A DNA stretch of 64,000 nucleotides from Bacillota bacterium (GCA_023416275.1 JAEZIB010000038.1:1-64000), one strand, 5' to 3'. Shown: positions 1 to 9,152, counted from the stretch's first letter. The notes: generated by a model not told the origin, from the sequence alone. Numbers and translations: made by a program.

Positions 1-802
1 CTAGAATACTAATTAGTTCATATGGGTCATTTAGCCAGCCTACAAAGAATACATTTTTATTTAGTCCAAGATTAGTTGCACGGGCTTTTAATTCTTTGCC
101 TTCATCTCCTTCTCCGCCAATAAGGAATTTAACATTAGGGTTTTTCTGGACAACAAGTCTTGCTGCCTCAAGGAGAGTACCAATATCCTTTACCGGGTCT
201 AGTCTTGCAGCAGTACCCACAAGAATATCATCCTCATTTAAGGAAATATTATATTTCTCAGAGAAGTCCTTTCTAGAATAATCCTTTAGTGGTTTGCTGA
301 AATCTATACCGTTAAGTATTGTATAGATTTGGTTGTCGTTAAAGCCTCTTTCAGTTAGCATCTTTCTAAATGCTGACGTTACAACAATATAATAGTCAAG
401 ACTACGAAGCACACTAGAATTAAGCAAGCCTATTGTTATTCTTTTATAAAAGCTCTGCATATAGTCAAGCTTATAATCGCTATGCATTGTTGTTACAACA
501 GGCACTTTACATGCCTTTTTAATTGCGAATGCAAAAATATTGGCTTTTGCACCGTGGGAATGAATTATATCAAAATTATTTTTATTAACATAATTAATAG
601 TATTTTTTATATCCAATACAACATTGGAGGATTTTATAACTTCTACCTTTAGTCCCATTGCACGGGCGTCATCTGCAAAGGCTCCCGGTCTAAGACTCAA
701 AAGAGTAACGTCTATATGGGAAGTGAGTTCCTTTACCAGTGATAGAACGTGTACCTTTGCTCCACCGACATCTCCTCCGCCGATTATGTGCAAAACTTTC
801 AT
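1..802 (-). CDS. Glycosyltransferase family 4 protein, C-terminus beyond the window
   Basis: Probable cytoplasmic GT-B fold glycosyltransferase that moves a sugar from an activated donor to a polysaccharide or lipid acceptor; the substrate cannot be told. The minus-strand frame opens MKVLHIIGGGDVGGAKVHV, the glycine-rich N-terminal acceptor-domain motif of GT4 enzymes. After about 190 residues it enters the donor half with GTAARLDPVKDIGTLLEA and an LIGGEGDEG motif. About 267 residues are visible; the catalytic E-x7-E region lies beyond base 1. The ATG at 800-802 is preceded by GAGGAG, which fixes the start. The gene is divergent from rex, about 1 kb away. Family assignment is firm; function is inferred only to the class level. 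Confidence 0.85.
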   Translation of the reverse strand, partial: MKVLHIIGGGDVGGAKVHVLSLVKELTSHIDVTLLSLRPGAFADDARAMGLKVEVIKSSNVVLDIKNTINYVNKNNFDIIHSHGAKANIFAFAIKKACKVPVVTTMHSDYKLDYMQSFYKRITIGLLNSSVLRSLDYYIVVTSAFRKMLTERGFNDNQIYTILNGIDFSKPLKDYSRKDFSEKYNISLNEDDILVGTAARLDPVKDIGTLLEAARLVVQKNPNVKFLIGGEGDEGKELKARATNLGLNKNVFFVGWLNDPYELISIL

Positions 803-1735
803 TTTAGCTCTCCTCATATTTTCATATATTTCAGCTGTTTACAAACTACTTCTCCTGCATAAATACATTTTTTCTAAGTCTATTACTAAGCTGAATAAGT
901 ACTATTTGTTTTATTCTAAGCAATATATTTCATAAGATGTCTCGACAATATTCTGATAGAATAAGTGAATTACTCTGAGAATTGATGATATCCTTAGAAA
1001 TATATGACTATTTTATCACGCATTTATATTTTTGACACTATGATTTTTATGCAGTACAAATGCTTAAAGAAATATTGCATTATTATGCAGTCGCAAATAT
1101 AAATTATAAACTCAACTTTTTTACATAAAAAGTCTATAGATGAGGGACACTTATCAATGGATTAACCGAAATAATTGCAAGAAATTAAAAATGGTTTATC
1201 TCAGCATTTTAGCCCCTGCACACATTCACCATCCATGGTTAATAGTGTGCTAAAACTGACATTGTGTCTGTTTTCTAGCAAAAAAACTTGGAGCTTGCTA
1301 AACTGTTGTAAAAATACAACCGTAAACATAGTTGAATACTGCTTTTGTTATTTCATAAATACTAAATTATATTCATTCAGCAAGTTTTTTTCATACAACT
1401 AATTCATGCAATTATTTCTAATCCAACTTTCGAAGGAAAAGTCGAGCCATGCTCAAGTTTACTAATGGCTTGTTGTTCAGTAATCTTACTGATAAAATTA
1501 TTTGACTTTTCATTTCATACTATGCTACCACACCTGATATTGCTAGGTTTAATATGTATTCTCGACTGCGAAGTGTGAGTTTATAATTTAATCTTTCATT
1601 GATAAGTAAGAAACATCTACAAATTTTAACTGGGTGAGTTGAGTAGTTTACAATATTGTCTAGCAATATTTTAGTAGAATGGCTGAGTGCAAAATTCAAT
1701 AATTTTACTATAATGTAATAGATAGGCAATACTTA
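803..1735. other. Long AT-rich intergenic region with degenerate repeats
   Basis: No convincing gene lies between the glycosyltransferase and rex. Short open frames here lack ribosome sites and family resemblance. The stretch holds a family C repeat (about 1108-1260). Around 1603-1640 a segment containing AACATCTACAAATTTTAACT is closely matched just upstream of the ctsR promoter (about 7988-8020). The rest is AT-rich without clear structure. Confidence 0.6.
1108..1260 (+). repeat. Family C dispersed repeat, extended copy
   Basis: Begins CTCAACTTTTTTACATAAAA, then AGTCTATAGATG and TTATCAATGG. The following text (TTGCAAGAAATTAAAAATGG, then TTTATCTCAGCATTTT) also matches the copy at 5172-5300. 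Shorter copies occur at about 2550, 17960, 23715, 58790 and 61310 on both strands. Copies are degenerate, so the edges are approximate. Confidence 0.6.
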
Positions 1736-1765
1736 TTGACAATAAAATAACAAAGATGATATAAT
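1736..1765 (+). promoter_or_regulatory. rex promoter overlapped by a Rex-like operator
   Basis: TTGACA (1736-1741), 18-base spacer, TATAAT (1760-1765): a near-consensus sigma-A promoter 36 bases before the rex start. The 18 bases from 1736 read TTGACA-ATAAAA-TAACAA, which matches the known Rex palindrome TTGTTA-N6-TAACAA at 10 of 12 defined positions. It covers the -35 box, so Rex could repress its own gene when NADH is low. The autoregulation is inference. Confidence 0.65.
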
Positions 1766-1800
1766 ACCTACACAAACAGAGTTATGAGGTGAGGATTCTA

Positions 1801-2448
1801 ATGAATTCAAAGAAAATTTCTATTGCTGTAATAAAAAGGCTTCCAAGGTATCATAGATATCTCAATGATTTGCTTGAGATTGGTATAAAAAGAATTTCTT
1901 CAAAAGAATTAAGTATAAGAATGGGAATTACAGCTTCTCAAATCAGACAGGATCTTAATTGTTTTGGGGGATTTGGACAACAGGGATATGGATATAATGT
2001 TGAGTCTCTATATAATGAGATTGGGAATATATTGGGAATCAACAAAACATTTTATGCAATTATAATTGGAGCAGGAAATATGGGGCAGGCACTTGCCAAT
2101 TATGTGAACTTTGAAAAAAGAGGTTTCAAAATAATTGGTATATTTGATTCAAACCCGGACATCATAGGGAAAACAATTAAGGACATAGAAGTTTTTGATA
2201 TCGAAGAGATGGACGAGTTTGTAATAAACAATACTGTCGATATTGCTATGTTATGTGTTCCATATAAAGTTACAGCTTCTATTGCTGACAGAGTTGGCAG
2301 GTTAGGAATTAAGGGTTTATGGAATTTCTCTCCAATGGATTTAAAAATTCCATATGATGTTATTGTAGAAAATGTTCATTTAAGTGATAGCTTAATGGTT
2401 TTGGGCTACAAGCTAAATGAAAAGTTTGAAAGAGAACAAAAGGACTAG
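1801..2448 (+). CDS. rex: Redox-sensing transcriptional repressor Rex
   Basis: Rex senses the NADH/NAD+ ratio and represses fermentation and respiration genes when NADH is scarce. The 215-residue product has the family layout: an N-terminal winged helix (about 1-80, with the RLPRYHRYL and SQIRQDLNCFGGFGQQGYGY signatures) and a Rossmann NAD(H) domain with the glycine motif IIGAGNMGQAL near residue 90. The C-terminal helix of the swapped dimer ends GYKLNEKFE. An in-frame GTG at 1789 lies inside the AGGTGAGG ribosome site, so ATG 1801 is chosen. The gene is monocistronic. The upstream promoter carries a Rex-like palindrome. Confidence 0.95.
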   Translation: MNSKKISIAVIKRLPRYHRYLNDLLEIGIKRISSKELSIRMGITASQIRQDLNCFGGFGQQGYGYNVESLYNEIGNILGINKTFYAIIIGAGNMGQALANYVNFEKRGFKIIGIFDSNPDIIGKTIKDIEVFDIEEMDEFVINNTVDIAMLCVPYKVTASIADRVGRLGIKGLWNFSPMDLKIPYDVIVENVHLSDSLMVLGYKLNEKFEREQKD

Positions 2449-2549
2449 TACTTCTAAAGAACATTTTTTAAGGAAACAATTTTAAGAAAAATAGTACTTT
2501 ATCAATTACATATAAAAAGATGATGCAATAAACTAATAAAGACTTCTTG

Positions 2550-2630
2550 ACAATTATTTTGGTAACAAAACTTTGATAAGGCTCCTGCACCAATAGACTT
2601 TTTGTGTAGGAAGGTTGAGTAGAATAGTAT
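2550..2630 (-). repeat. Family C dispersed repeat
   Basis: Read on the minus strand: CTCAACCTTCCTACACAAAA, then AGTCTATTGGTGC, GGAGCCTTATCAAAG. It matches the minus-strand copy at 17960-18036 almost throughout (both contain GCACCAATAGACT on the plus strand). Confidence 0.65.
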
Positions 2631-2640
2631 ATATTAAAAA

Positions 2641-2659
2641 GGACGGCTAAAGGCCGTCC
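2641..2659 (-). terminator. Rho-independent terminator of the aroF-tyrA pair (possibly bidirectional)
   Basis: Perfect stem GGACGGC/GCCGTCC with a 5-base loop, 21 bases past the tyrA stop. On the minus strand it is followed by TTTTT; on the plus strand by ATAATTTTTT. Confidence 0.85.
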
Positions 2660-2680
2660 ATAATTTTTTAAAATCTTTAA

Positions 2681-3778
2681 TTAATCTTTTCTAAACACCT
2701 TATACTGACAATCTGAAAGTATTCTATAAGCACTATCAGTATTATTTTGATCTAATAATGTGATTTTAAGACATCCTTGCTCATATTCACGACTATTAGA
2801 AACATTGATATTTTTTATGTTAATGCCATTATTACCTAATAGTGTAGCTATCTTACCTATAATACCAGGCTTATCTTCTATATCCAAAATCAATTCAAAG
2901 CTTTTTGGAATAAGGCCAACAGAGGAAGTGGAAAAACTGTCTCTGAAGGCTTTGGCATTACTAAAAAAATTAAAAATTTCTCTGTTATTTGAACTATTAA
3001 TATTATTTATAGTAGTATCAATTATTTTTTTACATTTATCAAGTAGTTCAATTATAATTTTGCTATTGCTTAATACAACATTTTCCCACATTGTCGGATT
3101 AGAAGAGGCTATACGTGTAATATCTTTGAAGCCACCAGCCGCTAGAAGTTTTATTAATTCAGAGTCATTCTCATTTCTTGCCAAAGTAACTAAAGTGGAG
3201 GCTATGATATGAGGTACATGGCTAATACACCCAGTTACTACATCATGTTTTTCAGGCGAAACAATAATAGGAATAGCACCAATACTGCTGAGTAATTCCG
3301 ATAATGAAGATAATGAAGATTCCGTTGCTGTTCTTGTTGGCGTTAATACATAATACGCATTTTCAAATAAGTGGGCAAAAGAATTAGAATATCCTGATTT
3401 TTCAGTACCAGCCATTGGGTGGCCACCAATAAAAATTGGTGGCTTCTCAAGACTCTCTATATAGCTGCAAATCTCATTTTTTGTACTAGCAACATCTGTA
3501 ATAATACAGCTTTCATTTATATTTTTTGTTAACTGAGCGATAAACTCAATAGTTTTTCTAATTGGTGTACAGATAAATATTATATCTGAGTCCCATATTT
3601 CAGAACAACATTCACTAAAACCTTTGTTAATAACACCATCAAGCTCTGACATTTTGAGTGACTCAACACAATTATCTACGGCATATATGTGTACGTTTTC
3701 ATTTTGATGGCGAAATGCCTTTGCTAAGGAACCGCCAATCAGCCCAAGTCCAATAATTGAAATTTTATTTAGTACCAT
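2681..3778 (-). CDS. tyrA: Prephenate dehydrogenase with C-terminal ACT domain
   Basis: Oxidatively decarboxylates prephenate to 4-hydroxyphenylpyruvate with NAD+, the committed step to tyrosine. The 365-residue product starts with a Rossmann domain (ISIIGLGLIGGSLAKA, residues 6-21). The prephenate-binding signature GGHPMAGTEKSG follows at about 118-129, then the all-helical dimerisation domain. An ACT domain at about 290-360 (LILDIEDKPGIIGKIATLLG) probably gives tyrosine feedback inhibition, as in Bacillus TyrA. It overlaps the end of the DAHP synthase gene by 14 bases, so the two are co-transcribed and probably translationally coupled. A strong terminator follows. Confidence 0.95.
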   Translation of the reverse strand: MVLNKISIIGLGLIGGSLAKAFRHQNENVHIYAVDNCVESLKMSELDGVINKGFSECCSEIWDSDIIFICTPIRKTIEFIAQLTKNINESCIITDVASTKNEICSYIESLEKPPIFIGGHPMAGTEKSGYSNSFAHLFENAYYVLTPTRTATESSLSSLSELLSSIGAIPIIVSPEKHDVVTGCISHVPHIIASTLVTLARNENDSELIKLLAAGGFKDITRIASSNPTMWENVVLSNSKIIIELLDKCKKIIDTTINNINSSNNREIFNFFSNAKAFRDSFSTSSVGLIPKSFELILDIEDKPGIIGKIATLLGNNGINIKNINVSNSREYEQGCLKITLLDQNNTDSAYRILSDCQYKVFRKD

Positions 3779-4793
3779 AAGAAAACTCTCTCTCTAAAAT
3801 CGGCGCCAGCTTAGAAATGTCCTTACAAAGGGAGTCGAATTCATTAGGGTTTAGCTGCTGCGCAGCATCAGATAACGCACACATTGGATTTGGATGAACT
3901 TCTACAATTAGCCCATCTGCACCTGCTGCTATTGCTGCTCTAGATAATGGGACAACGTATTTTGACTTACCAGCCGCATGACTAGGATCAACAATAACAG
4001 GCAAATGACTGGTATTCTTAGCTACAGGAACAGCACTTAAATCAAGAGTATTTCTTGTGGCTGTTTCAAAAGTTCTAATACCTCTTTCGCATAGAACAAC
4101 ATTATAGTTGCCTTCACTCATAATGTATTCAGCTGCATTCAACCATTCATCTATAGTTGTAGAAGACCCACGTTTTAATAGGACAGGTTTTTTTGACTTT
4201 CCAACCTCTTTTAATAACTGAAAGTTCTGAACATTTCGTGCACCAATTTGAAACATATCAACATAAGGCATAGATAATTCGACAGCTTTATCGCTGGTTA
4301 CTTCAGTTATTATTTGCAGACCAGTAGCTTTCTTTGCTTCTAATAATAGTTTTAGACCTTCTTCTTCTAGACCTTGAAAGGCATAAGGAGATGTTCTGGG
4401 CTTAAATGCACCGCCTCTAAGAAACTGAGCCCCAGATTTCTTGACGGCATGAGCTGCCTCCATTATTTGCTCATAACTTTCTACGGCACATGGACCTGCC
4501 ATAATGGCTATTTCTTTTCCGCCTATCTTCACGCCATTTACATCTACTACACTTGGCTCTGGCCTGAAAGTTTTTCCAGCCAGCTTATAAGACTCAACAA
4601 TGGGTACTAGCTTGTCAACGCCGGGCATAAGCTCCAAAGGTATATCTCTTAATACACTTTTGTCACCTATAATACCAAGGATAGTTCTCTCTGTTCCTTG
4701 CGAAATGTGTACCCCTAGACCAGAGTTTTTTAAAACATTGACTACATCGTCAATTTGCATTTGATTTGACTTCGGATTCATTACGATAATCAT
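3765..4793 (-). CDS. aroF: 3-deoxy-7-phosphoheptulonate (DAHP) synthase, type I-beta with N-terminal regulatory domain
   Basis: Condenses phosphoenolpyruvate and erythrose-4-phosphate, the first step of the shikimate pathway. The 342-residue product has an N-terminal ferredoxin-like regulatory domain (about 1-70), as in the Thermotoga enzyme where tyrosine and phenylalanine bind. The TIM barrel carries AIMAGPCAVES, GAFKPRTSPYAFQG (PEP/E4P binding), PVLLKRG and PVIVDPSHAAGK (metal and substrate residues). It is first of a two-gene operon with tyrA (14-base overlap). Such an operon lets tyrosine control both entry and branch point; which ligand acts here is not visible. The ribosome site AAAGGATG precedes ATG 4793. 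Confidence 0.95.
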   Translation of the reverse strand: MIIVMNPKSNQMQIDDVVNVLKNSGLGVHISQGTERTILGIIGDKSVLRDIPLELMPGVDKLVPIVESYKLAGKTFRPEPSVVDVNGVKIGGKEIAIMAGPCAVESYEQIMEAAHAVKKSGAQFLRGGAFKPRTSPYAFQGLEEEGLKLLLEAKKATGLQIITEVTSDKAVELSMPYVDMFQIGARNVQNFQLLKEVGKSKKPVLLKRGSSTTIDEWLNAAEYIMSEGNYNVVLCERGIRTFETATRNTLDLSAVPVAKNTSHLPVIVDPSHAAGKSKYVVPLSRAAIAAGADGLIVEVHPNPMCALSDAAQQLNPNEFDSLCKDISKLAPILEREFSYGTK

Positions 4794-5678
4794 TAAATCA
4801 ACATCCTTTCTACCGTTTTACATTTTTAAAATCATACTACGAAACACAAAATTTGCTGCTTAAATGTCAATCCAAGCAGCCTCCAATTAATTGGCACAAA
4901 AAACTTGCCCTAAAATGGAGCTATATTACACCGTAATACCATGTTACCCAAATTAATAAAAATCAGTCTAATATGCTTTAAGCAGGTATGGATACAGTCT
5001 AGGCTTAAGGCTATTAGTAACTGGTTTTCAAATCTGTAACACTTATATTATATAGCAAGTAGAGCAAAAGATAAAGAAAAACCAGCTTACTTACTAAACT
5101 TTCCATTCATTAAATTTAAGCATACTCCTACTTAATCCAATTAGTGTGCATAGATATTTAGTATATATATATCAAACTTCGAACATAAAAAATCTATTGG
5201 TATGGTAGAATTATCAAGGTCTGTTGCTAAATATTTGCAGGAAATTAGTAAAGGTTCATCTCAGTATTTTTGCTATCGCATATTAACACTTAAATCATAG
5301 ATATGGTAGTTAAAAGTAGTATTCATTCATGTTTACTATCGTACAGCAAGCTTAATAAAAAATATAGAAAAATTTTTATATTAAAAAAAGGTAAAACACA
5401 TATATAAATAGAATAGATAATATTAATTACATATAGTAAAATTCTTAAAATGTAAATTATGTATTTATATCTTTTAAATAAAATGTATTACTCATTGTTT
5501 AGGCTATAGTATTATATTACCTTAAATCTACTCTGAAATTTAAAATCAATTTTATGCACTTGCCTTTTGTATATTTGCGGGAGGCAAAGGGTTTAGCCCA
5601 TGTAATTTTGCTTTGGCTTTAAAAGCAGTTTTAACATACAAGTGTGAAATGATTAAAAAATAATAAGGGGGAATGATT
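4794..5678. other. Divergent intergenic region between aroF and the EF-G paralogue
   Basis: About 880 AT-rich bases with no credible gene. A family C repeat copy occupies about 5172-5300. No T-box signature (AGGGTGG..ACCGCG) or other recognisable amino-acid leader is seen in front of aroF. A GC-richer patch near 5578-5630 (GGGTTTAGCCC and TGCTTTGGC) precedes the EF-G start and could fold, but no clear terminator or promoter stands out. Confidence 0.5.
5172..5300 (+). repeat. Family C dispersed repeat, extended copy
   Basis: Contains ACATAAAAAATCTATTGGT, ATTATCAAGG, then TTTGCAGGAAATTAGTAAAG and TTCATCTCAGTATTTTT, collinear with the copy at 1108-1260. Confidence 0.6.
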
Positions 5679-7763
5679 ATGAAGGACTATGCCGTACAAA
5701 ACTTACGGAATATATGCCTCTTAGCTCACGGTAATGGAGGGAAAACTACATTGGCTGAGGCTATGCTGTTTAATGCGGGTGTGTTGGACAGATTTGGAAA
5801 AGTCGTTGATGGAACTACCACAATGGACTACGATCCGGAGGAATTTAAAAGAAAAATATCTATTAGTACTGCAATAGCAGCATGTGAATGGCTGGATAAT
5901 AAGATTAATATAATTGATACTCCCGGTTATTTCGACTTTGTTGGAGAAGTAATGCAGGGAATTCGTGTTGCGGATAGTGCCGTTATAGTTGTTTCTGCAA
6001 AGAGTGGTGTTTCAGTAGGAACAGAAAAATCTTGGACATATGCCAATAATCGTAAGATTCCTAGAGTTTTCTTCATTAACAAAATGGATGAAGAAAATGC
6101 TAATTTCGATGCTTCTTATGATAAAATGTCAACTGTATTCGGAAATAGTGTAATCCCTTTCCAGCTTCCAATCTATGAAGCTGAAAAATATGTTGGTTAT
6201 GTTGATATAATCAATTTGAGTGCGAAAAAATTCCAAAAGGATAAGCTGGTTGATGCTGAAATCCCTGCGGATTTAACTGATAGAATATCCCAAATAAAAG
6301 GTTCACTTAATGAGTTAATAGCTGAAACAGACGAAAGCTTGATGGAAAAATTCTTTAGTGGTGAGGAGTATACTCAGGAAGAATTTTTTAGAGGTATTAA
6401 GGCAGGTGTTGCCGATAGGACAATTGCTCCTGTATTTTGCGGCTCGGCTTTTCAAAACATGGGAGTTAAGGAATTGATGAATGCAATTGTTTCATTTATG
6501 CCATCTCCTGAGGATGTAGTTGAAAAGGCAACAAAAGTTGGAACAGATGATGTTGTTGAAATAAAGCCAAATGCTACTGGAACATTATCTGCATTTGTAT
6601 TTAAGACCATAGCAGACCCATTTGTAGGGAAAATCTCAATGTTTAGAGTTTATTCGGGAACATTTAAATCTGATTCAACTGTATATAATCCTACTACAGA
6701 GAAAACTGAAAAGGTAGGACAGATATTTATGGTGCGAGGAAAGAAGCAAATACCTGTAGACAAATTGATTGCCGGTGACATAGGTGGCGTAGCAAAATTA
6801 GCAGGAACTAATACAAACGACACGTTATGTGATATATCTAACCGCATAGCATATGAAAAAATAGTGTTTCCTGAGCCTGCAATATCTATGGCTATTGAGC
6901 CTAAGGCAAAAGGAGATGAAGAAAAGATTAATTCAGGACTTCACAAGCTTCAGGATGAAGATCCAACCTTTAAGCTTTCACTAAACACTGAGACACATCA
7001 ATCGTTGATTTCTGGAGTGGGAGAGCAGCATTTAGATGTAATTGTAAGTAAGCTTAAAGCTAAATTTGGAGTTTCAGTAAATCTGGTAAATCCAAAGGTG
7101 CCTTATAGAGAATCTATAAAGAAAAAAGTCAAGGTTGAAGGAAAACATAAAAAACAGTCGGGAGGTCATGGACAATACGGACATGTATGGATAGAGTTTG
7201 AGCATGGTGAAACAGAAGATTTAACCTTCCAAGAAAAGATATTTGGAGGGTCTGTACCTAAAGCATATCATCCAGCAGTTGAAAAAGGTCTTAGAGAGGC
7301 TATTGTCCATGGTGTACTTGCGGGATACCCAGTTGTTAACCTTAAAGCTACATTGCTAGATGGCTCATACCATGATGTAGACTCATCTGAAATGGCGTTT
7401 AAAATAGCGGCAAGATTGGCATACAAAAAGGGTTTGCCTCTTGCATCTCCGATATTACTTGAACCAATTGCAAATGTTAAAATCAATGTCCCAGAAAGCT
7501 ATATGGGTGATATTATTGGCGATTTGAATAAAAGACGAGGACGTGTCCAAGGGATGAATTCTCTCGAAGGCGGGTATCAGCAAATAGAGGCTGAAGTACC
7601 GCAAGCTGAAATGTTTAGATATGCAACAGATTTGAGATCAATGACACATGGAAGAGGCTCTTTTACTCTAAAAATTGAACGATATGAAGAAGTGCCTGCG
7701 ATGGTTGCAAATAAAGTAATCGAAGAGGCTAAAAAGAATTTGGTTGAGGATGATGAAGATTAA
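5679..7763 (+). CDS. Elongation factor G paralogue (EF-G2-like translational GTPase)
   Basis: A five-domain EF-G-like GTPase of 694 residues, close to normal EF-G length. The P-loop is AHGNGGKTT rather than the AHIDAGKTT of the housekeeping factor. Switch II reads IDTPGYFDF, so the catalytic histidine of DTPGH is a tyrosine. FINKMDEENANF carries the NKxD base-recognition motif. Domain IV (GGHGQYGHVWIEFE) and domain V (QAEMFRYATDLRSMTHGRGSF) are complete. These changes fit the EF-G2 subfamily of accessory ribosomal GTPases, whose role is poorly defined. ATG 5673 is only 1 base after AAGGGGG; ATG 5679 (7-base spacing) is preferred. It stands alone with its own terminator. Confidence 0.88.
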   Translation: MKDYAVQNLRNICLLAHGNGGKTTLAEAMLFNAGVLDRFGKVVDGTTTMDYDPEEFKRKISISTAIAACEWLDNKINIIDTPGYFDFVGEVMQGIRVADSAVIVVSAKSGVSVGTEKSWTYANNRKIPRVFFINKMDEENANFDASYDKMSTVFGNSVIPFQLPIYEAEKYVGYVDIINLSAKKFQKDKLVDAEIPADLTDRISQIKGSLNELIAETDESLMEKFFSGEEYTQEEFFRGIKAGVADRTIAPVFCGSAFQNMGVKELMNAIVSFMPSPEDVVEKATKVGTDDVVEIKPNATGTLSAFVFKTIADPFVGKISMFRVYSGTFKSDSTVYNPTTEKTEKVGQIFMVRGKKQIPVDKLIAGDIGGVAKLAGTNTNDTLCDISNRIAYEKIVFPEPAISMAIEPKAKGDEEKINSGLHKLQDEDPTFKLSLNTETHQSLISGVGEQHLDVIVSKLKAKFGVSVNLVNPKVPYRESIKKKVKVEGKHKKQSGGHGQYGHVWIEFEHGETEDLTFQEKIFGGSVPKAYHPAVEKGLREAIVHGVLAGYPVVNLKATLLDGSYHDVDSSEMAFKIAARLAYKKGLPLASPILLEPIANVKINVPESYMGDIIGDLNKRRGRVQGMNSLEGGYQQIEAEVPQAEMFRYATDLRSMTHGRGSFTLKIERYEEVPAMVANKVIEEAKKNLVEDDED

Positions 7764-7772
7764 AGCAATAAC

Positions 7773-7804
7773 ATTGGGCTTCTGATAAAAATCAGGAGCC
7801 CAAT
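7773..7804 (+). terminator. Hairpin after the EF-G paralogue
   Basis: A 13-base stem (ATTGGGCTTCTGA/TCAGGAGCCCAAT, one G-U pair) with a 6-base loop, 10 bases past the stop. The U-tract is poor, so it may be a weak terminator or mRNA-end stabiliser. Confidence 0.7.
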
Positions 7805-8035
7805 ATGTGTTAAGAATAAATTTCCATATTAAATTAATTTTTGACATGGTTTGTTTTGCGTTTGGTCTGGATTTTGAAATTCATTTTATAAGCTTTAATT
7901 TGAATACGAAAAGTTAATTAAAAAGTATTGAATAGTATTTTTTTTATAGTAGAAAATATAAAAGCAACAGAAAAGAAATATTATAGTGATAGAACATCTA
8001 CAATTTTTAACTGGGAAAGATAAGTAAAAAAAGTG

Positions 8036-8089
8036 TTGCATGCCGTTTTTAAATATATTATAATTTAGTTAAGGTCAAAGAAAGTCAAA
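8036..8089 (+). promoter_or_regulatory. ctsR operon promoter and CtsR operator
   Basis: TTGCAT (8036-8041), 17-base spacer, TATAAT (8059-8064). Just downstream, GGTCAAA-GAA-AGTCAAA (8073-8089) matches the CtsR heptad direct repeat (A/GGTCAAA-N3-A/GGTCAAA). It covers the predicted transcription start near 8071, so CtsR binding would block initiation. This predicts classical autoregulation of the operon. Confidence 0.9.
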
Positions 8090-8118
8090 ATCAATTTTGT
8101 AGAAATGGAGGTTATGTT

Positions 8119-8577
8119 TTGGCTAGTTTAAGTGATTTAATAGAAAGCTTTATAAAACAAATGATTTCAGATACAAATGGTGCAATAGAGATTCAGAGAA
8201 ATGAATTAGCCAACCATTTTAACTGTGTTCCATCTCAAATAAATTATGTTATTTCTACCAGGTTTACAACTGACAGAGGCTATTATGTTGAGAGCAGACG
8301 TGGTGGTGGCGGACATGTAAAAATTAAGCGAATAAATATTTCTATTCCAGGTAATTATTTAATGCACATTATAGCCTCAATGGGATCAAGTATTTCACAA
8401 CAGTCAGCGGAAGTATTTATTAATAATTTTGTTGATTATAATGTTATAAACCAAAGAGAGGCTTCAATTATGAAAGCCGCTATCAGTGATAAAATCATTG
8501 GTGGAATTCCAATGCCTGATAGAGATATTTTAAGGGCTGCACAATTAAAGAATATGATAATAAGTTTGATAGTTTAA
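8119..8577 (+). CDS. ctsR: Class III heat-shock repressor CtsR
   Basis: Dimeric DNA-binding repressor of clp genes; heat and arginine phosphorylation by McsB affect its activity or turnover. The 152-residue protein shows the N-terminal winged helix-turn-helix (about 1-75). The wing signature RGGGGHVKI holds the glycines that act as thermosensor in CtsR. A four-helix C-terminal domain follows. The start is TTG 8119, seven bases after GGAGG; the nearby ATG 8114 is out of frame and stops at once. It is first in ctsR-mcsA-mcsB-clpC, and its own operator lies 30 bases upstream. Confidence 0.95.
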   Translation: MASLSDLIESFIKQMISDTNGAIEIQRNELANHFNCVPSQINYVISTRFTTDRGYYVESRRGGGGHVKIKRINISIPGNYLMHIIASMGSSISQQSAEVFINNFVDYNVINQREASIMKAAISDKIIGGIPMPDRDILRAAQLKNMIISLIV

Positions 8578-8663
8578 AAATACTAAATTGAATTTAAAAT
8601 ATAGAAAAGACATATTTTGAATACAATTTAGTATAAAAAGCAAAAAGATATAGAGGTGATATA

Positions 8664-9152
8664 ATGCTCTGTCAAAATTGTCAAAAGAGAGCGGCGAAGG
8701 TACAGATTACACAAATAAAAAATAATACTAAGATTAATCTTTATTTATGTGAACAGTGTGCAAGTGAGTTAGGACATACAGAATTTGTAGCACCATTTGG
8801 CTTTAATGATTTGCTATTTGGGTTATTTGGTTCACAAGTAAAACAAGAAGCACCTGTTAGTTTAAAATGTAAGAATTGCGGGATGGAATACAGCGAATTT
8901 TTAAAAAGCTCAAGAGTTGGCTGCAGCAATTGCTATAAGGCATTTGAACAGAAGCTTGATTCTATTATAAAAAGGCTTCATGGAAATGCTGAACATCATG
9001 GGAAGGTGCCTAACAGAGTTTGCAGCAATATAAGTGTACCAAATGAAATTGAGAAGCTGAAGTTACTTTTAAATGAATCAATTCAAAAGGAAGAGTATGA
9101 AGAAGCAGCAAAAATTCGTGACAGAATCAGGAGCCTGGAGGTGGGGGAATGA
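8664..9152 (+). CDS. mcsA: McsA, zinc-finger activator of the McsB arginine kinase
   Basis: Adaptor that binds and stimulates McsB and influences CtsR stability. The 162-residue protein has two pairs of CxxC motifs at the N-terminus and centre (CQNC/CEQC near 3 and 29; CKNC/CSNC near 70 and 89), which would bind zinc. The C-terminal UVR motif (EKLKLLLNESIQKEEYEEAA, then KIRDRI) at about 130-160 is the UvrB/UvrC-type helical hairpin. The start codon follows GAGGTGAT. Its stop overlaps the mcsB ATG (ATGA), which implies translational coupling of the two partners. Confidence 0.95.
   Translation: MLCQNCQKRAAKVQITQIKNNTKINLYLCEQCASELGHTEFVAPFGFNDLLFGLFGSQVKQEAPVSLKCKNCGMEYSEFLKSSRVGCSNCYKAFEQKLDSIIKRLHGNAEHHGKVPNRVCSNISVPNEIEKLKLLLNESIQKEEYEEAAKIRDRIRSLEVGE

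Noticed and set aside
1175..1402. Open frame of 75 codons upstream of rex
   Set aside because: No ribosome site; it runs through a dispersed repeat and has no protein-like character.
4794..4920. Possible T-box or leader peptide before aroF
   Set aside because: No T-box sequence, no run of aromatic codons and no terminator/antiterminator pair.
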